The notes under the pieces: generated by a model
Seen by the model: the letters and a program-made list of their open reading frames with translations, nothing else
The model's database searches: none
What the model was told of the DNA's origin: nothing
Position numbers and translations under genes: made by a program
Part shown: piece after piece, positions 1 through 9,591 of the stretch
Position numbering within the stretch: position 1 is the stretch's first letter
Layout of the letters: each line of letters begins with the position of its first letter
Source of the DNA: Snodgrassella sp. CFCC 13594
GTDB taxonomy: Bacteria > Pseudomonadota > Gammaproteobacteria > Burkholderiales > Neisseriaceae
Direction: 5' to 3'
DNA length: 63,016 nucleotides
Assembly (NCBI RefSeq): GCF_001590725.1
Contig: NZ_LQXR01000014.1
Coordinates: 1 to 63,016 of the forward strand

Positions 1-74
1 CCTCAGCATTGGCTGCCTGAAAGGGAAAAACATGGAATACGGATTTGTCTGTATGTTTATACACAAAAATAGCT

Positions 75-854
75 TCACACACCAAAATGGCTGCGCCATA
101 ACTCCCAGATGAATCGGCCAATCATGATGCACAACAACAACATAAAACCATAGCGCAGCCAGCTGCTTCCCCCTTTAATTGCCAAACGGGCACCAATCAA
201 ACCACCACTAAAATTGGCAATGGCCAGTGGTATGGCCCATTGCCATACCACATAACCATGAGGAATAAAAAAAGTTAAAGCGGCCAAATTGGTGGTGAGG
301 TTAATAATTTTAGACGAGGCAATAGCGGTCACAAAATCAAACGCGTAAAAGCGCACATAGATAAACGCCAACAAACTACCAGTACCAGGCCCAAAAACAC
401 CGTCATAAAAACCAATCAATGCCCCAAATAGCAAACCCAGCGCATTTTCCTTCTGAGTGAGCTTTTCCGTGCGTACCACCTGCCCTAGGTCTTTTTTACA
501 AAAGGTATACACCACCATAACCAGCAAAATGATCAAAATAGCCGGTTTCATCCAAGCAGTGGGTATATAAGCCACCAATTTGGCGCCCACATAAGAAAAC
601 ACAAACGCCAACACGGCAGCTGGCAACAACATTTTCCATGGTACGCGTATCCGACGCACAAATTGGATGGTGGCCATTAAAGTGCCATTCGCCGAGGCAA
701 ATTTGTTCACCCCCATGATCTGGGGGACACTGGTGTGGGCCGGCAGCGTATTAAATAACCCGGGTATTTGCAGCAATCCTCCACCACCAACCGCGGCATC
801 CATCAAACCCGCAGCAAAGCCAATGGCCAAAAGCCACCAAATGTGTATGTCCAT
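75..854 (-). CDS. Sulfite exporter TauE/SafE family membrane protein
   Basis: Predicted inner-membrane permease of 259 residues, of the TauE/SafE (YfcA) family, which exports small sulfur-containing or organic anions. The sequence is strongly hydrophobic with about eight helices. It carries the two half-repeat signatures: GLMDAAVGGGGLLQIPGL near residue 16 and GFYDGVFGPGTGSLL near residue 148. It starts at an ATG ten bases after the stop of the upstream CNP1-like gene, so the two are probably co-transcribed. No good ribosome site precedes it, which suggests translational coupling. The substrate cannot be told from sequence. Confidence 0.9.
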   Translation of the reverse strand: MDIHIWWLLAIGFAAGLMDAAVGGGGLLQIPGLFNTLPAHTSVPQIMGVNKFASANGTLMATIQFVRRIRVPWKMLLPAAVLAFVFSYVGAKLVAYIPTAWMKPAILIILLVMVVYTFCKKDLGQVVRTEKLTQKENALGLLFGALIGFYDGVFGPGTGSLLAFIYVRFYAFDFVTAIASSKIINLTTNLAALTFFIPHGYVVWQWAIPLAIANFSGGLIGARLAIKGGSSWLRYGFMLLLCIMIGRFIWELWRSHFGV

Positions 855-864
855 AAATCAACTA

Positions 865-1398
865 TTAACGCATGGCGCGCGTTTTAATGCGTTCCAGCAG
901 CTCCTTTTGATCTCGGGGTAAACCATCTACACAAAACGTCTGATACAACACACTGCGCACGCCGTCTAGTTGATTAAATGTGGTGCCGATTAAACGCCAA
1001 TCACTTTTTTTGGGCTGAATCCAACGCTTATTAACATCATCGCCATAACCATAGATCTTCACCGTTCGATTGGGACAATACATTGCCTCAGTCGAAATAT
1101 TGTTAAAACCCTGATCAGACTGTTGGTTCAAAATATAATGCACAGTTTTATCAGTATTGATGTAGATACTATTGACCATGAGTTTGGGCTTGCCTTTGTA
1201 GGTGTTGCTGATATACAAATCACGCCACTGCGCATCGGCATCGGGGTAAGCGGGTAATGAAACAGCAACCTCTTCCCACGCTTTATCCTTTTCCGATTCC
1301 ACATAAAACTTATTGTATTCTGTGTACACATCACTGCGTTTGGCATAAACACCACTGCTGGCACATAAAGCCACAAGTAGCCATCCAATTCGACGCAT
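865..1398 (-). CDS. CNP1-like family exported protein
   Basis: Protein of 177 residues with an N-terminal signal peptide cleaved near VYA-K (about residue 19), so probably periplasmic. The body matches the CNP1-like family as I know it: the W-E-E...LPAYP segment, an aromatic-rich middle, paired cysteines (about positions 108 and 156) and a conserved W in the second half. Function of the family is not known. The start has a textbook ribosome site (AAGGAG seven bases before ATG). The gene lies immediately upstream of the TauE-type permease. Confidence 0.75.
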   Translation of the reverse strand: MRRIGWLLVALCASSGVYAKRSDVYTEYNKFYVESEKDKAWEEVAVSLPAYPDADAQWRDLYISNTYKGKPKLMVNSIYINTDKTVHYILNQQSDQGFNNISTEAMYCPNRTVKIYGYGDDVNKRWIQPKKSDWRLIGTTFNQLDGVRSVLYQTFCVDGLPRDQKELLERIKTRAMR

Positions 1399-1433
1399 GA
1401 GTCGACTCCTTTTTCTTTTGATTAGGGAACAAA

Positions 1434-1464
1434 CAGGCTGCCTGAAACAGCTTCAGGCAGCCTG
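1434..1464. terminator. Paired DUS hairpin between adk and CNP1-like gene
   Basis: Two inverted copies of the uptake sequence form 13-bp perfect arms (1434-1446 and 1452-1464) around a 5-base loop. On the minus strand the hairpin follows adk and is trailed by a moderately T-rich run, so it probably serves as its terminator as well as a DUS pair. Confidence 0.7.
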
Positions 1465-1483
1465 CAGGATGCTCAATTGAGTA

Positions 1484-2211
<728 letters not shown>

Positions 2212-2292
2212 CTACATCCCGATACATATTGAACTAAAATTACACCGTGTGCGCCTGTAACCCTAACCACCGCCTCATTTTTTCAGCAGCGA

Positions 2293-3054
2293 TCAGCCTT
2301 TAAACGCTGCGCGTACTCGCGCCAAGTCAAGCTCAGTGTCCACACCTGCAGCCGGAGCATGGTCAGTTAGATGCACAGCAATGCGCTCGCCCTGCCAAAG
2401 TACCCGTAATTGCTCCAATGATTCGGCCGTTTCCAGCGGTGAAATAGGCCATTGCGCATAACGCTGCAAAAAATCTACACGGTAGCCATAAATACCAATG
2501 TGGCGATATACAGGCAAATCTTTGGGCAAGACTTCAATACCGGCGCGCATGGTTTCACGCGGCCAGGGAATCGAAGCACGGCTAAAATACAGCGCATATT
2601 GCTGGGCATCAAGTACCACTTTGACACAGTTTGGATCCAGGAAATCAGCATAATCATGCAAAGGATGGGCTGCTGTCGCCATAGAAGTTGCACTGCAACA
2701 TAATTTTGCAGCCACAGCATCAATCAATTCAGGGGCAATCAAAGGTTCATCACCCTGAACATTCACCACATAGTCGGCTTGGCCTAAACCCAATAATTGC
2801 GCCGCTTCTGCCAAGCGTGTGGTGCCGCTTTCATGATCACCCCGCGTCATCACCACAGACACACCATGGGCGGCGCAGGCTGCCTGAATAGTCGCATGAT
2901 CGGTGGCCACCACTACCTGTTTGGCACCGCTCAAACGGGCACGTTCAGCCACCCTTACCACCATTGGTTTGCCGTGAATATCAGCTAAAGCCTTATTGGG
3001 CAAGCGACTGGATGACAACCGTGCGGGAATGAGCACCACAAAATCCGCACTCAT
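2293..3054 (-). CDS. kdsB: 3-deoxy-manno-octulosonate cytidylyltransferase
   Basis: KdsB activates Kdo as CMP-Kdo for the inner core of lipopolysaccharide, in the cytoplasm. The protein has the N-terminal nucleotide-binding [15 protein letters not shown], the NVQGDEPLI motif and the HIGIYGYR segment. Length is about 253 residues, as usual for the family. I place the start at the ATG at 3054 because it overlaps the TGA of the upstream Trm112-like gene in an ATGA junction. An in-frame start three codons further up is less likely. It belongs to a lipid A/LPS cluster with lpxK. Confidence 0.96.
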   Translation of the reverse strand: MSADFVVLIPARLSSSRLPNKALADIHGKPMVVRVAERARLSGAKQVVVATDHATIQAACAAHGVSVVMTRGDHESGTTRLAEAAQLLGLGQADYVVNVQGDEPLIAPELIDAVAAKLCCSATSMATAAHPLHDYADFLDPNCVKVVLDAQQYALYFSRASIPWPRETMRAGIEVLPKDLPVYRHIGIYGYRVDFLQRYAQWPISPLETAESLEQLRVLWQGERIAVHLTDHAPAAGVDTELDLARVRAAFKG

Positions 3055-3233
3055 GCAGCCCACTCTTCTTCGCTCAAAGGGCGTGCTTCATTCTCCAGCA
3101 TAAAAGGAATACCGTCTTTAATGGGATAAGCCAATCGCGATTGCTTACACCATAGCTCCTGAGTATCCGCGTGGTATTCCAATGCTCCTTTACACACGGG
3201 GCACACCAAAATATCAAGGAATGATTTGTCCAT
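3051..3233 (-). CDS. Trm112-like zinc-ribbon small protein
   Basis: A 60-residue protein of the Trm112/YcaR family. It shows the CPVCKGAL zinc ribbon near residue 11, then [21 protein letters not shown], the family's most conserved stretch. In Proteobacteria this gene almost always sits between lpxK and kdsB, as here. Its stop overlaps the kdsB start (ATGA), so the two are translationally coupled. Its biochemical role in bacteria is unsettled; homologues act as small activating subunits of methyltransferases. An AGGG ribosome site precedes the ATG. Confidence 0.93.
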   Translation of the reverse strand: MDKSFLDILVCPVCKGALEYHADTQELWCKQSRLAYPIKDGIPFMLENEARPLSEEEWAA

Positions 3234-3245
3234 ATATTCTGCCCT

Positions 3246-3474
3246 TTAATTAAGTCGATTGTTGCCTGGGATAAGCTGTAAGCCATGCAGCGCCTCAAGT
3301 AACAATTCCGTTGACTTATCAGCCAGCGTGATTTGTTTGCGCTGGTTATCTAATTAATTCAATTGCTGATGCATCAGCTGTTTTAAACGTGATAACCAAA
3401 TTTGACTGAACTGCTTCCGATCAATATTTAGCTAAACGCTCAGACACATGCATGACCACAAACCGATCATTCAT
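3246..3474 (-). pseudogene. Degenerate small ORF between lpxK and Trm112-like gene
   Basis: The 370-base gap between Trm112 and lpxK holds a coding-like stretch on the minus strand. An ATG at 3474 opens MNDRFVVMHVSERLAKY and then hits a stop. A second frame continues with RKQFSQIWLSRLKQLMHQQ, one in-frame TAA at 3354-3356, then ADKSTELLLEALHGLQLI. It ends at TAA 3246-3248, only 12 bases before the Trm112 start. Joining the frames needs two bases (TTTT read as TT near 3423) and one stop substitution, giving about 76 residues. I recognise no family. It could be a decayed gene or an error-damaged real one. The remaining part, 3475-3606, shows only a 34-codon ORF of no clear merit. Confidence 0.35.
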
Positions 3475-3606
3475 ACTCTCTTGCCCGCGCTGTTGCCCTC
3501 ATGCAGGCGCAAAAGAAAGTAACAAAAGAAATTTTCGAGCCCGCACCCAACCACCATTTAAATAATTGAACACGGCAAACACAAACTTCATTGAAATCGG
3601 CATTGC

Positions 3607-4638
3607 TTAACAACACCGCTGCTCAATCTTGTCCAACAAAATAGGCGGTAAGCTTACCATAATTTTCAACACCCACACATGCGGCAAGTCTTGTCCAGCC
3701 AGTTTAACTGCATCTTTTTCTGTCACCAGCACCACATCAGCAGCAGGCAAATCGGCTGCCTGAATCTGTGCATGGTCGGGCAATACCTTGGTTTCCCCAA
3801 GCGGCCAACCCAAACTGCGTAGCGTGTTAAAAAAACGATCAGGTCGACCAATACCGGCAACCGCAGCCACGGTTTGGCCCTCGCAATCTTTGGGGCATAA
3901 AACCCGCTTGGGCGCATTGAGTGCATACACAACCTCTGGCTGAATTTGCGTGGCCGCACAATAAACCGTTTCAGGCAACCTAAATAGCTGTCGGGCGCGA
4001 GCCACTGCATCGTCATTACCTTGACTCAGCAACAATGCATCCACGCCAGCCAAACGCACCAACGGTTCACGCAAAGGCCCATTGGGCAAAACATCTATAG
4101 CACGACCTACATCGGCTGCAGGAAACACCACCAACTCCATTTCTCGCGCCAGCGCATAGTGCTGCAAACCATCATCACAAATGATCAACTGAATTTCTGG
4201 ATGGGCTTGCAATAACAACATTCCAGCATCATAGCGCTTGCGCCCCACCGCAACGGGCACACCAGTCTGCCGCCACAACATCAAAGGCTCATCACCCACC
4301 TCTTCGGGCCGACTCCCCTCCTTTAGCAGCAAAGTGTCATGGCTTTGCCGCCCATACCCCCGGCTAATAATGCCCACGAGAATGCCGCGTGTGCGCAAGG
4401 CTTCTGCTAATGACGCCACCAGCGGCGTCTTCCCCACGCCACCCACATGTAGATTGCCTACCACCACCACGGGACAAGGTAAACGCTGTGTTTTTTGCCA
4501 GCCCCATCGATACCAGCCGCGGCGTAAGGCGGAAATGGTCTGGAACAAGCGAGACAATGGCCACAGCCCTATCGTTAGCCACCATTTCGGGTGCTGCCAG
4601 TGGGCTTCAATGCAAGTGCGAACAGAAAGCATGGGCAT
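3607..4638 (-). CDS. lpxK: Tetraacyldisaccharide 4'-kinase
   Basis: LpxK phosphorylates the 4' position of the tetraacyl-disaccharide precursor, making lipid IVA at the inner membrane. The protein is 343 residues, typical of the family. It has the N-terminal hydrophobic anchor region, the Walker A GNLHVGGVGKTPL near residue 63, the SRGYGR segment, DDGLQHY, PNGPLREP and the late VTEKDAVKL. It heads a minus-strand run with Trm112, kdsB and adk, and is divergent from xseA. Confidence 0.96.
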   Translation of the reverse strand: MPMLSVRTCIEAHWQHPKWWLTIGLWPLSRLFQTISALRRGWYRWGWQKTQRLPCPVVVVGNLHVGGVGKTPLVASLAEALRTRGILVGIISRGYGRQSHDTLLLKEGSRPEEVGDEPLMLWRQTGVPVAVGRKRYDAGMLLLQAHPEIQLIICDDGLQHYALAREMELVVFPAADVGRAIDVLPNGPLREPLVRLAGVDALLLSQGNDDAVARARQLFRLPETVYCAATQIQPEVVYALNAPKRVLCPKDCEGQTVAAVAGIGRPDRFFNTLRSLGWPLGETKVLPDHAQIQAADLPAADVVLVTEKDAVKLAGQDLPHVWVLKIMVSLPPILLDKIEQRCC

Positions 4639-4711
4639 GCATCACTCTAAAAGATACCGATCAGAACTATAGCACGATGCCACATAGGCTGCCTGAATGC
4701 CACGATGGCCG

Positions 4712-4717
4712 TATAAT
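4712..4717 (+). promoter_or_regulatory. Putative -10 box for xseA
   Basis: A perfect TATAAT lies about 30 bases upstream of the chosen xseA ATG in the lpxK/xseA divergent gap. No clear TTGACA is seen at the right spacing; a DUS copy (4685-4696) covers that position. Confidence 0.4.
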
Positions 4718-4745
4718 GGCGCATTGATTGCGTATGGGCGTTTTA

Positions 4746-6116
4746 ATGTCTGATTTTTTTGCACCAGAATCACTGTCGGTCTCCGAACTCAATGCCCTGG
4801 CGCGCCGCGTTTTGGAAGACAATTTGTTTGGCTTGTGGGTTGCCGGCGAAATCTCCAACCTAACCCGTGCGGCCAGTGGCCATTATTATTTCTCGCTGAA
4901 AGACGCAAAAGCACAGGTACGCTGCGTCCTTTTTAAAGGTGTAGCCGCTCACCTAAGCGCGCCTTTAAAAGAAGGCGACCACATTGAAGTATCGGGCAAA
5001 ATCAGCATTTATGAAGCGCGAGGCGAATTTCAAATCACCGTTACCGCTGTGCGCCTCAAAGGATTGGGGGCCTTATACGAGGCGTATGAGCGTCTCAAAC
5101 AGCAGCTACAAGCCGAAGGCGTGTTTGCACCGGAATGCAAAAAAAGCCTTCCCGCACACCCCAAAACTGTGGGCGTTATCACCAGTCTGGCCGCAGCAGC
5201 CTTGCGTGATGTGGTCAGCACCTTAAAACGCCGACACAGCGGCATCCGTGTCATTGTGTATCCCACCGCCGTGCAAGGTGCTGGCAGCGAACAACAAATA
5301 GCCCAAGCCATACGCACCGCCAATGCACGTGCCGAAGCCGATGTATTGATTGTGTGTCGCGGCGGCGGCAGTATCGAAGACTTGTGGTCATATAATGAAG
5401 AAGCCGTGGTGCGCGCGGTGGCCGAGAGCACTTTGCCTATAGTCAGCGGCGTGGGCCATGAAACGGATTTCACCCTCACCGATTTTGCGGCGGATGTGCG
5501 GGCACCCACGCCCACTGGTGCAGCAGAATTGGTGAGCCCTGACCAAGCGCTCATGCGGCGACAGATGCAGCAGCACCAAGCACGGCTGCAACAACTGATG
5601 CAGCAAAAATACTATGATGCCAGCCAAAAGTTGGATTGGCTGGCGCGCCAGCTGCGCCACCCCAAACAAAATTGGCAGGCCCAACAACAGCAATTAAATA
5701 GCTTAGCGCAACAGCTTAAAGCAGCCATGCGTCAACAGCATCGATTGGTGGTCCAACAAGTTATTCAGGCAGCCCAAACTGTGATGCGCTACCGTCCCCA
5801 CTGTTTGCCTTTACAACAAAACCTACACCACCAACAACAGCAATTACAGCAATTGTGGCGACAACATTGGCAACAAGCGCAACACCACTTACATCAGCAA
5901 AGCGCACTTCTGGATGCAGTGTCCCCTCAACACATTTTGGCCAGGGGTTATAGTGTGGTCACCGACAGACATGGCCATCTTGTGCGTGATGCCAATGCTT
6001 TATCGGCGCAACAAACCATTCACATCCGTTTTGCCCAAGGCGAAGTCAATGCCAAAGTGCAAAAATCAACACATGATGCTGCCCAAGGCGATTTATTCGG
6101 CACCATTGGCACATAA
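4746..6116 (+). CDS. xseA: Exodeoxyribonuclease VII large subunit
   Basis: XseA with XseB degrades single-stranded DNA from both ends in repair and mismatch correction. The N-terminal OB fold runs from LSVSELNALARRVLEDN through VAGEISN and the ASGHYYFSLKD segment. The catalytic domain has VGVITSLAAAALRDV, then RGGGSIEDLW and GVGHETDFTL. It continues into a long Gln-rich coiled coil (about residues 275-400), where it contacts the small subunit. I choose MSDFFAPESLSV at 4746 as start; in-frame ATG 4734 is possible. No xseB is nearby. Confidence 0.95.
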   Translation: MSDFFAPESLSVSELNALARRVLEDNLFGLWVAGEISNLTRAASGHYYFSLKDAKAQVRCVLFKGVAAHLSAPLKEGDHIEVSGKISIYEARGEFQITVTAVRLKGLGALYEAYERLKQQLQAEGVFAPECKKSLPAHPKTVGVITSLAAAALRDVVSTLKRRHSGIRVIVYPTAVQGAGSEQQIAQAIRTANARAEADVLIVCRGGGSIEDLWSYNEEAVVRAVAESTLPIVSGVGHETDFTLTDFAADVRAPTPTGAAELVSPDQALMRRQMQQHQARLQQLMQQKYYDASQKLDWLARQLRHPKQNWQAQQQQLNSLAQQLKAAMRQQHRLVVQQVIQAAQTVMRYRPHCLPLQQNLHHQQQQLQQLWRQHWQQAQHHLHQQSALLDAVSPQHILARGYSVVTDRHGHLVRDANALSAQQTIHIRFAQGEVNAKVQKSTHDAAQGDLFGTIGT

Positions 6117-6240
6117 ATGCACCCACGCGTCACCCTAGTTCTCCAACCCAGACTTGCCCCACAGGCCTTCAGCCCTACAATCGCGCCTTTTTGATTGTCA
6201 AACGGCCGACAATGCGCCATAGAAAGGGAAGATAGCGGTG

Positions 6241-7380
6241 ATGAAACAAGCTTCGATGTGGTTAAATTCGTTGATGATTTTGGTTTTGGCTGCCTGTGGC
6301 GCTGAGCCTCGGCAACAGGTGGCTACGCCAACAGCATCAACCCCAGCGGATGGCCTGGTCAAGACTGACCACTTGAATATTTACAATTGGTCAAACTACG
6401 TGGACGAAAGCACGGTACGCGAATTTGCTGACACACACCACATTAAAGTCAACTATGATTTATACGAAAACAATGAAACGCTAGAAGCCAAAATGCTCAC
6501 CGGACAATCCGGCTATGATTTGGTGGTACCCGGCATTGCATTCTTGCCCCGTCAAATTCAAGCCGGTGCCTATCAAAAAATACACAAAGACCTGATTCCC
6601 AATTACCGCAATATCGATCCCCATTTACTCAAAATGATGCAGACAGCTGATCCTGGAAACGATTATGCGGTACCTTATTTCAGCGGCGTGAATACCTTGG
6701 CCATTACCGCCAAAGGCAAAGCTCTATTGGGCAATAAGCTGCCTGAAAATGCCTGGGATTTATTATTCAAACCAGAATACACCCATAAACTCAAATCTTG
6801 CGGCATTGTATTATGGGACACGCCCAGTGAAATGTTTCCCATTGTGCTGCATTATTTAGGTAAGGATCCTCAAGGCAACCATCCTGATGATTTAAAAGCG
6901 GCTGCTGCGATTTTGCAAAATATCCGCCCCGACATTACCCGTTTCAGCCCATCGGTCATTGATGAATTGGCACGTGGCGACGTTTGTCTGGCCGCGGGTA
7001 ATGGTGGCGATCTCAACATGGCCAAAATGCGGGCCGAAGAAGTACACAATCACGTGGATGTGGATGTTCTCACCCCCAAAGGCATGGGATTCTGGATCGA
7101 ATCGTGGCTCATCCCCGCAGATGCCAAAAATGTGCTCAATGCACACCAGTACATCAACTGGACACTGGACCCTAAAATAGCAGCACGCAACGCCAATGCC
7201 GTGACTTTTGCACCGGCCAGCCTCTCTGCACGCCAATTTATGGATCCAAAATTGGTGGCCGTCCGCTCTATTTTCCCCACGGAGGAAGACATGAAAAACG
7301 GCTTCGTTATGCCACAAATGAGCAATGACGCCAAAAAACGCAGCACCCGCTTATGGCAAAAAATCAAAACTGGCGGCTAA
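6241..7380 (+). CDS. Polyamine ABC transporter substrate-binding lipoprotein (PotD/PotF type)
   Basis: A 379-residue extracytoplasmic binding protein. The signal peptide ends in a lipobox (LAAC, Cys near 19), so it is membrane-anchored. The mature start NIYNWSNYVDESTVREF and YDLVVPG are typical of the spermidine/putrescine binding family. Other family features are SGVNTLAITAKG and a late FWIESWLIPADAKN. No potABC permease or ATPase genes are next to it, so the partner transporter must be elsewhere. I start at ATG 6241, with a GGGAAG ribosome site just upstream, rather than the adjacent GTG. Confidence 0.88.
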   Translation: MKQASMWLNSLMILVLAACGAEPRQQVATPTASTPADGLVKTDHLNIYNWSNYVDESTVREFADTHHIKVNYDLYENNETLEAKMLTGQSGYDLVVPGIAFLPRQIQAGAYQKIHKDLIPNYRNIDPHLLKMMQTADPGNDYAVPYFSGVNTLAITAKGKALLGNKLPENAWDLLFKPEYTHKLKSCGIVLWDTPSEMFPIVLHYLGKDPQGNHPDDLKAAAAILQNIRPDITRFSPSVIDELARGDVCLAAGNGGDLNMAKMRAEEVHNHVDVDVLTPKGMGFWIESWLIPADAKNVLNAHQYINWTLDPKIAARNANAVTFAPASLSARQFMDPKLVAVRSIFPTEEDMKNGFVMPQMSNDAKKRSTRLWQKIKTGG

Positions 7381-7507
7381 ACAATAATGCGTCAATACAT
7401 CTGCCCACTGTATTAACTGCATTAACGGATTTCAGGCAGCCTGCATGCGCTGACTTGCTCAGCGCTTGTGCCTGTGCTGTAATGCCATTTTGATTGAAGG
7501 ACTATTC

Positions 7508-8044
7508 ATGATTTCCAACCGCATTGTGTGGGCTTTAGCAGCCACCTCCGCCCTGGCATTAAGCGCCTGCAAACATGAAAACAATGGTTTTCAAAATGGA
7601 CAGAGCAGCAATCCAGCGACCTCTTCCGCACCAATAAATGCATCTACCGATGGTGGTAGCGCAGCCGGAACCGCCTTTTTGGCGCAAAATAAAAATGCGC
7701 CGGGGGTAAAAACCACTGCCTCAGGCCTGCAATACAAAGTCAACAAAGAAGGTGCGGGCAAAAACCCAACCGTCAACGATGTGGTAACGGTAGAATATGA
7801 AGGCCGCCTGATTGACGGTTCAGTCTTTGACAGCACAGCACAGCACGGCGGACAACCTGCGACTTTTCCTCTAAATGGGGTGATTCCAGGATGGACCGAA
7901 GGCTTGCAGCTGATGAAAGAAGGCGGTGATTATACATTCTACATCCCAGCTAATTTAGCCTATGGCGACAATAGCCCAGCACCCTCTATCCCACCCGGCA
8001 GCACCTTGGTATTCGATGTTAAGTTAATCAAAGTGGGCCAATAG
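7508..8044 (+). CDS. FKBP-type peptidyl-prolyl isomerase lipoprotein
   Basis: Prolyl isomerase helping protein folding in the periplasm or at the outer membrane. The 178-residue product has a signal peptide with lipobox LSAC (Cys near 22) and a low-complexity Ser/Asn/Ala linker. It then has a single C-terminal FKBP domain from about residue 75, with VTVEYEGRLIDGSVFDST, GVIPGWTEGLQLMKEG and AYGDNSPAPSIPPGSTLVFDV. It lacks the N-terminal dimerisation helices of long Mip/FkpA proteins. Start ATG 7508 follows a GAAGGA site. A strong terminator follows the gene. Confidence 0.92.
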   Translation: MISNRIVWALAATSALALSACKHENNGFQNGQSSNPATSSAPINASTDGGSAAGTAFLAQNKNAPGVKTTASGLQYKVNKEGAGKNPTVNDVVTVEYEGRLIDGSVFDSTAQHGGQPATFPLNGVIPGWTEGLQLMKEGGDYTFYIPANLAYGDNSPAPSIPPGSTLVFDVKLIKVGQ

Positions 8045-8060
8045 TTTCGTCTCTATCACC

Positions 8061-8097
8061 AAAAGCCAATGCGAAATGCATTGGCTTTTTGTTTTTT
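8061..8097 (+). terminator. Rho-independent terminator after FKBP gene
   Basis: A 12-bp perfect stem (8061-8072 with 8078-8089) with a 5-base loop and a following T-rich tract, 17 bases after the FKBP stop. The A-rich 5' arm makes it usable from the opposite strand too, for the convergent permease gene. Confidence 0.88.
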
Positions 8098-8116
8098 GGC
8101 TCCCCTACCAACTCGC

Positions 8117-9022
8117 TCAATGCCACGCAGGCATCATCGTTTGTAAAGTGGGCCAATAAAACAGACAAACAATCGCCGCTAAGGCCAAAACAATACCAGC
8201 AGCATTGATGGTGTGAATCTTCTCCTTGAAGACCCATCCACCGATCAATGTACCCAGCACAATCACGCCCAAATTCATACCCGCAAACACCAACGCAGGA
8301 TTGCTGCTATAAGCTTGATGCGCGCGAATGTAAAATAAGATATTGGCAAAATTCAGGCAACCCAAAAGCAAACCGCTCAAAATACTGGCAGCCGTCCACT
8401 TCGTTCGTTTACATAAAAGCCAGGCAAAAATCAACACACCAGCCAACACAAACGACACCAGCAAGGTTGCCCCAAATACCTGCCCGCTTTTGGCCATCTG
8501 TTTAAATAAAATATCAATCAACCCATAGCCCAGCCACACCCCTAGCAGCAAAGCCGCCTGAGCCATCATACTGCCTTGGCTTCGGCCTTTCGAGGATTTT
8601 CCTTTAGCCATGATTGGCGCGTGATATAGCAAAGCCAGCAAAGCCACAAAAGCCAATACAATGCCCATGACTTTATTGGGTGTTAACGTTTCGTGAAACC
8701 ACACAAACGCCGCCACAATCGGCAAAAATAACGACAATCGCTGGGCCGCATCAGCCTTCACAATACCCGCAGCGGCCACCGCCTTCCCCATTAACACAAA
8801 CACACTGGGCAGCAATACCCCCAGTGCGGCAAACAGTGCCACATGCTGCCAATCAGTGGCCACCTGAATGATATTCGGGCGCAAAAAATACCACGCACAC
8901 ACAGCGGCTATCGGATAATTCACCGCAATGGCTTGTGCCAAATCCACATTATTACTGCGTGCCACTTTCAGCAGTACCGACACCGCCACACTACACACCA
9001 CGCTGATCAATAAAAATAACAT
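8117..9022 (-). CDS. EamA/DMT-superfamily permease
   Basis: About 301 residues with roughly ten hydrophobic helices in two homologous halves, the layout of the drug/metabolite transporter superfamily. The first half ends near a conserved Pro-rich turn (SLFLPIVAAFVWFHE). The second half repeats it (NLGVIVLGTLIGGWVFKEKI), with a glutamate after each. Substrate unknown; family members export amino acids or other metabolites. Start is put at ATG 9022, with AAAGAG upstream, not the GTG two codons earlier. It converges with the FKBP gene. Confidence 0.85.
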   Translation of the reverse strand: MLFLLISVVCSVAVSVLLKVARSNNVDLAQAIAVNYPIAAVCAWYFLRPNIIQVATDWQHVALFAALGVLLPSVFVLMGKAVAAAGIVKADAAQRLSLFLPIVAAFVWFHETLTPNKVMGIVLAFVALLALLYHAPIMAKGKSSKGRSQGSMMAQAALLLGVWLGYGLIDILFKQMAKSGQVFGATLLVSFVLAGVLIFAWLLCKRTKWTAASILSGLLLGCLNFANILFYIRAHQAYSSNPALVFAGMNLGVIVLGTLIGGWVFKEKIHTINAAGIVLALAAIVCLFYWPTLQTMMPAWH

Positions 9023-9061
9023 AACCACTCTTTAAAAAATAAAAAACTGCCGATTGGCATC

Positions 9062-9121
9062 CACAGGTTCCACCACCTGTGAATACAGACAAACAAGGCT
9101 GCCTGAAATATTCAGGCAGCC
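9062..9121. repeat. Two adjacent hairpins, one a DUS pair
   Basis: 9097-9107 and 9111-9121 are inverted uptake-sequence cores with a 3-base loop. 9062-9068 and 9075-9081 (CACAGGT/ACCTGTG) form a second small hairpin. Both lie between the DUF1289 gene and the EamA permease gene on the minus strand, and the first is followed there by TTGTTTGTC, a plausible terminator. Confidence 0.6.
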
Positions 9122-9164
9122 ATTGCCACAATCACCCAATACACTGAAACCAAGCTGAGCACAC

Positions 9165-9422
9165 TCAAAAATCAAAATCCATTTGCTCAGGCAATACCAC
9201 CTCGCCATCACCTGTTTGTTGCTGCAACCAAACCAATTGCTGTAATTTTTTGCGCCGCATGACACACAAATGCCACACATGCTGTTTTTGTGTATCCGTC
9301 ATTTTTAGCCAGTGCAAACGTTCTTCACGACTGCGCAAACAGCCTTTGCAATATCCTTTGCGATTGCTCTCACACACCCCGCGGCACGGGCTGGGAATGG
9401 CAAAAAATTCCAACTGTTCCAT
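9165..9422 (-). CDS. DUF1289 (Fe-S type cysteine motif) small protein
   Basis: An 85-residue protein with the DUF1289 signature: SPCRGVCESNRKGYCKGC near residues 9-27, followed by REERLHWLKM. The four spaced cysteines suggest metal or Fe-S binding, but function is unknown. A Gln-rich, then acidic tail ends the protein. I choose ATG 9422 because the conserved region begins there. The gene is divergent from typA. Confidence 0.85.
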   Translation of the reverse strand: MEQLEFFAIPSPCRGVCESNRKGYCKGCLRSREERLHWLKMTDTQKQHVWHLCVMRRKKLQQLVWLQQQTGDGEVVLPEQMDFDF

Positions 9423-9547
9423 GGCGCACACCCTGAGTAATGACGATATTGTACGCAAACCCACCCGAATTGGTCAGCATCTCTGCCTTTTTTTCAGGCA
9501 ACTTAATTGAAAAAAACCATGAGATGCGCATGAGACGGGTAGAAAAA

Positions 9548-9556
9548 TGCTATAAT
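9548..9556 (+). promoter_or_regulatory. Extended -10 promoter of typA
   Basis: TGC-TATAAT (TGn extended -10) 36 bases before the typA ATG. No good -35 hexamer is visible at 16-18 bases, as is usual for extended -10 promoters. Confidence 0.55.
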
Positions 9557-9591
9557 TTATGGTTATTTCTATTTTTGATTCCGACACACCC

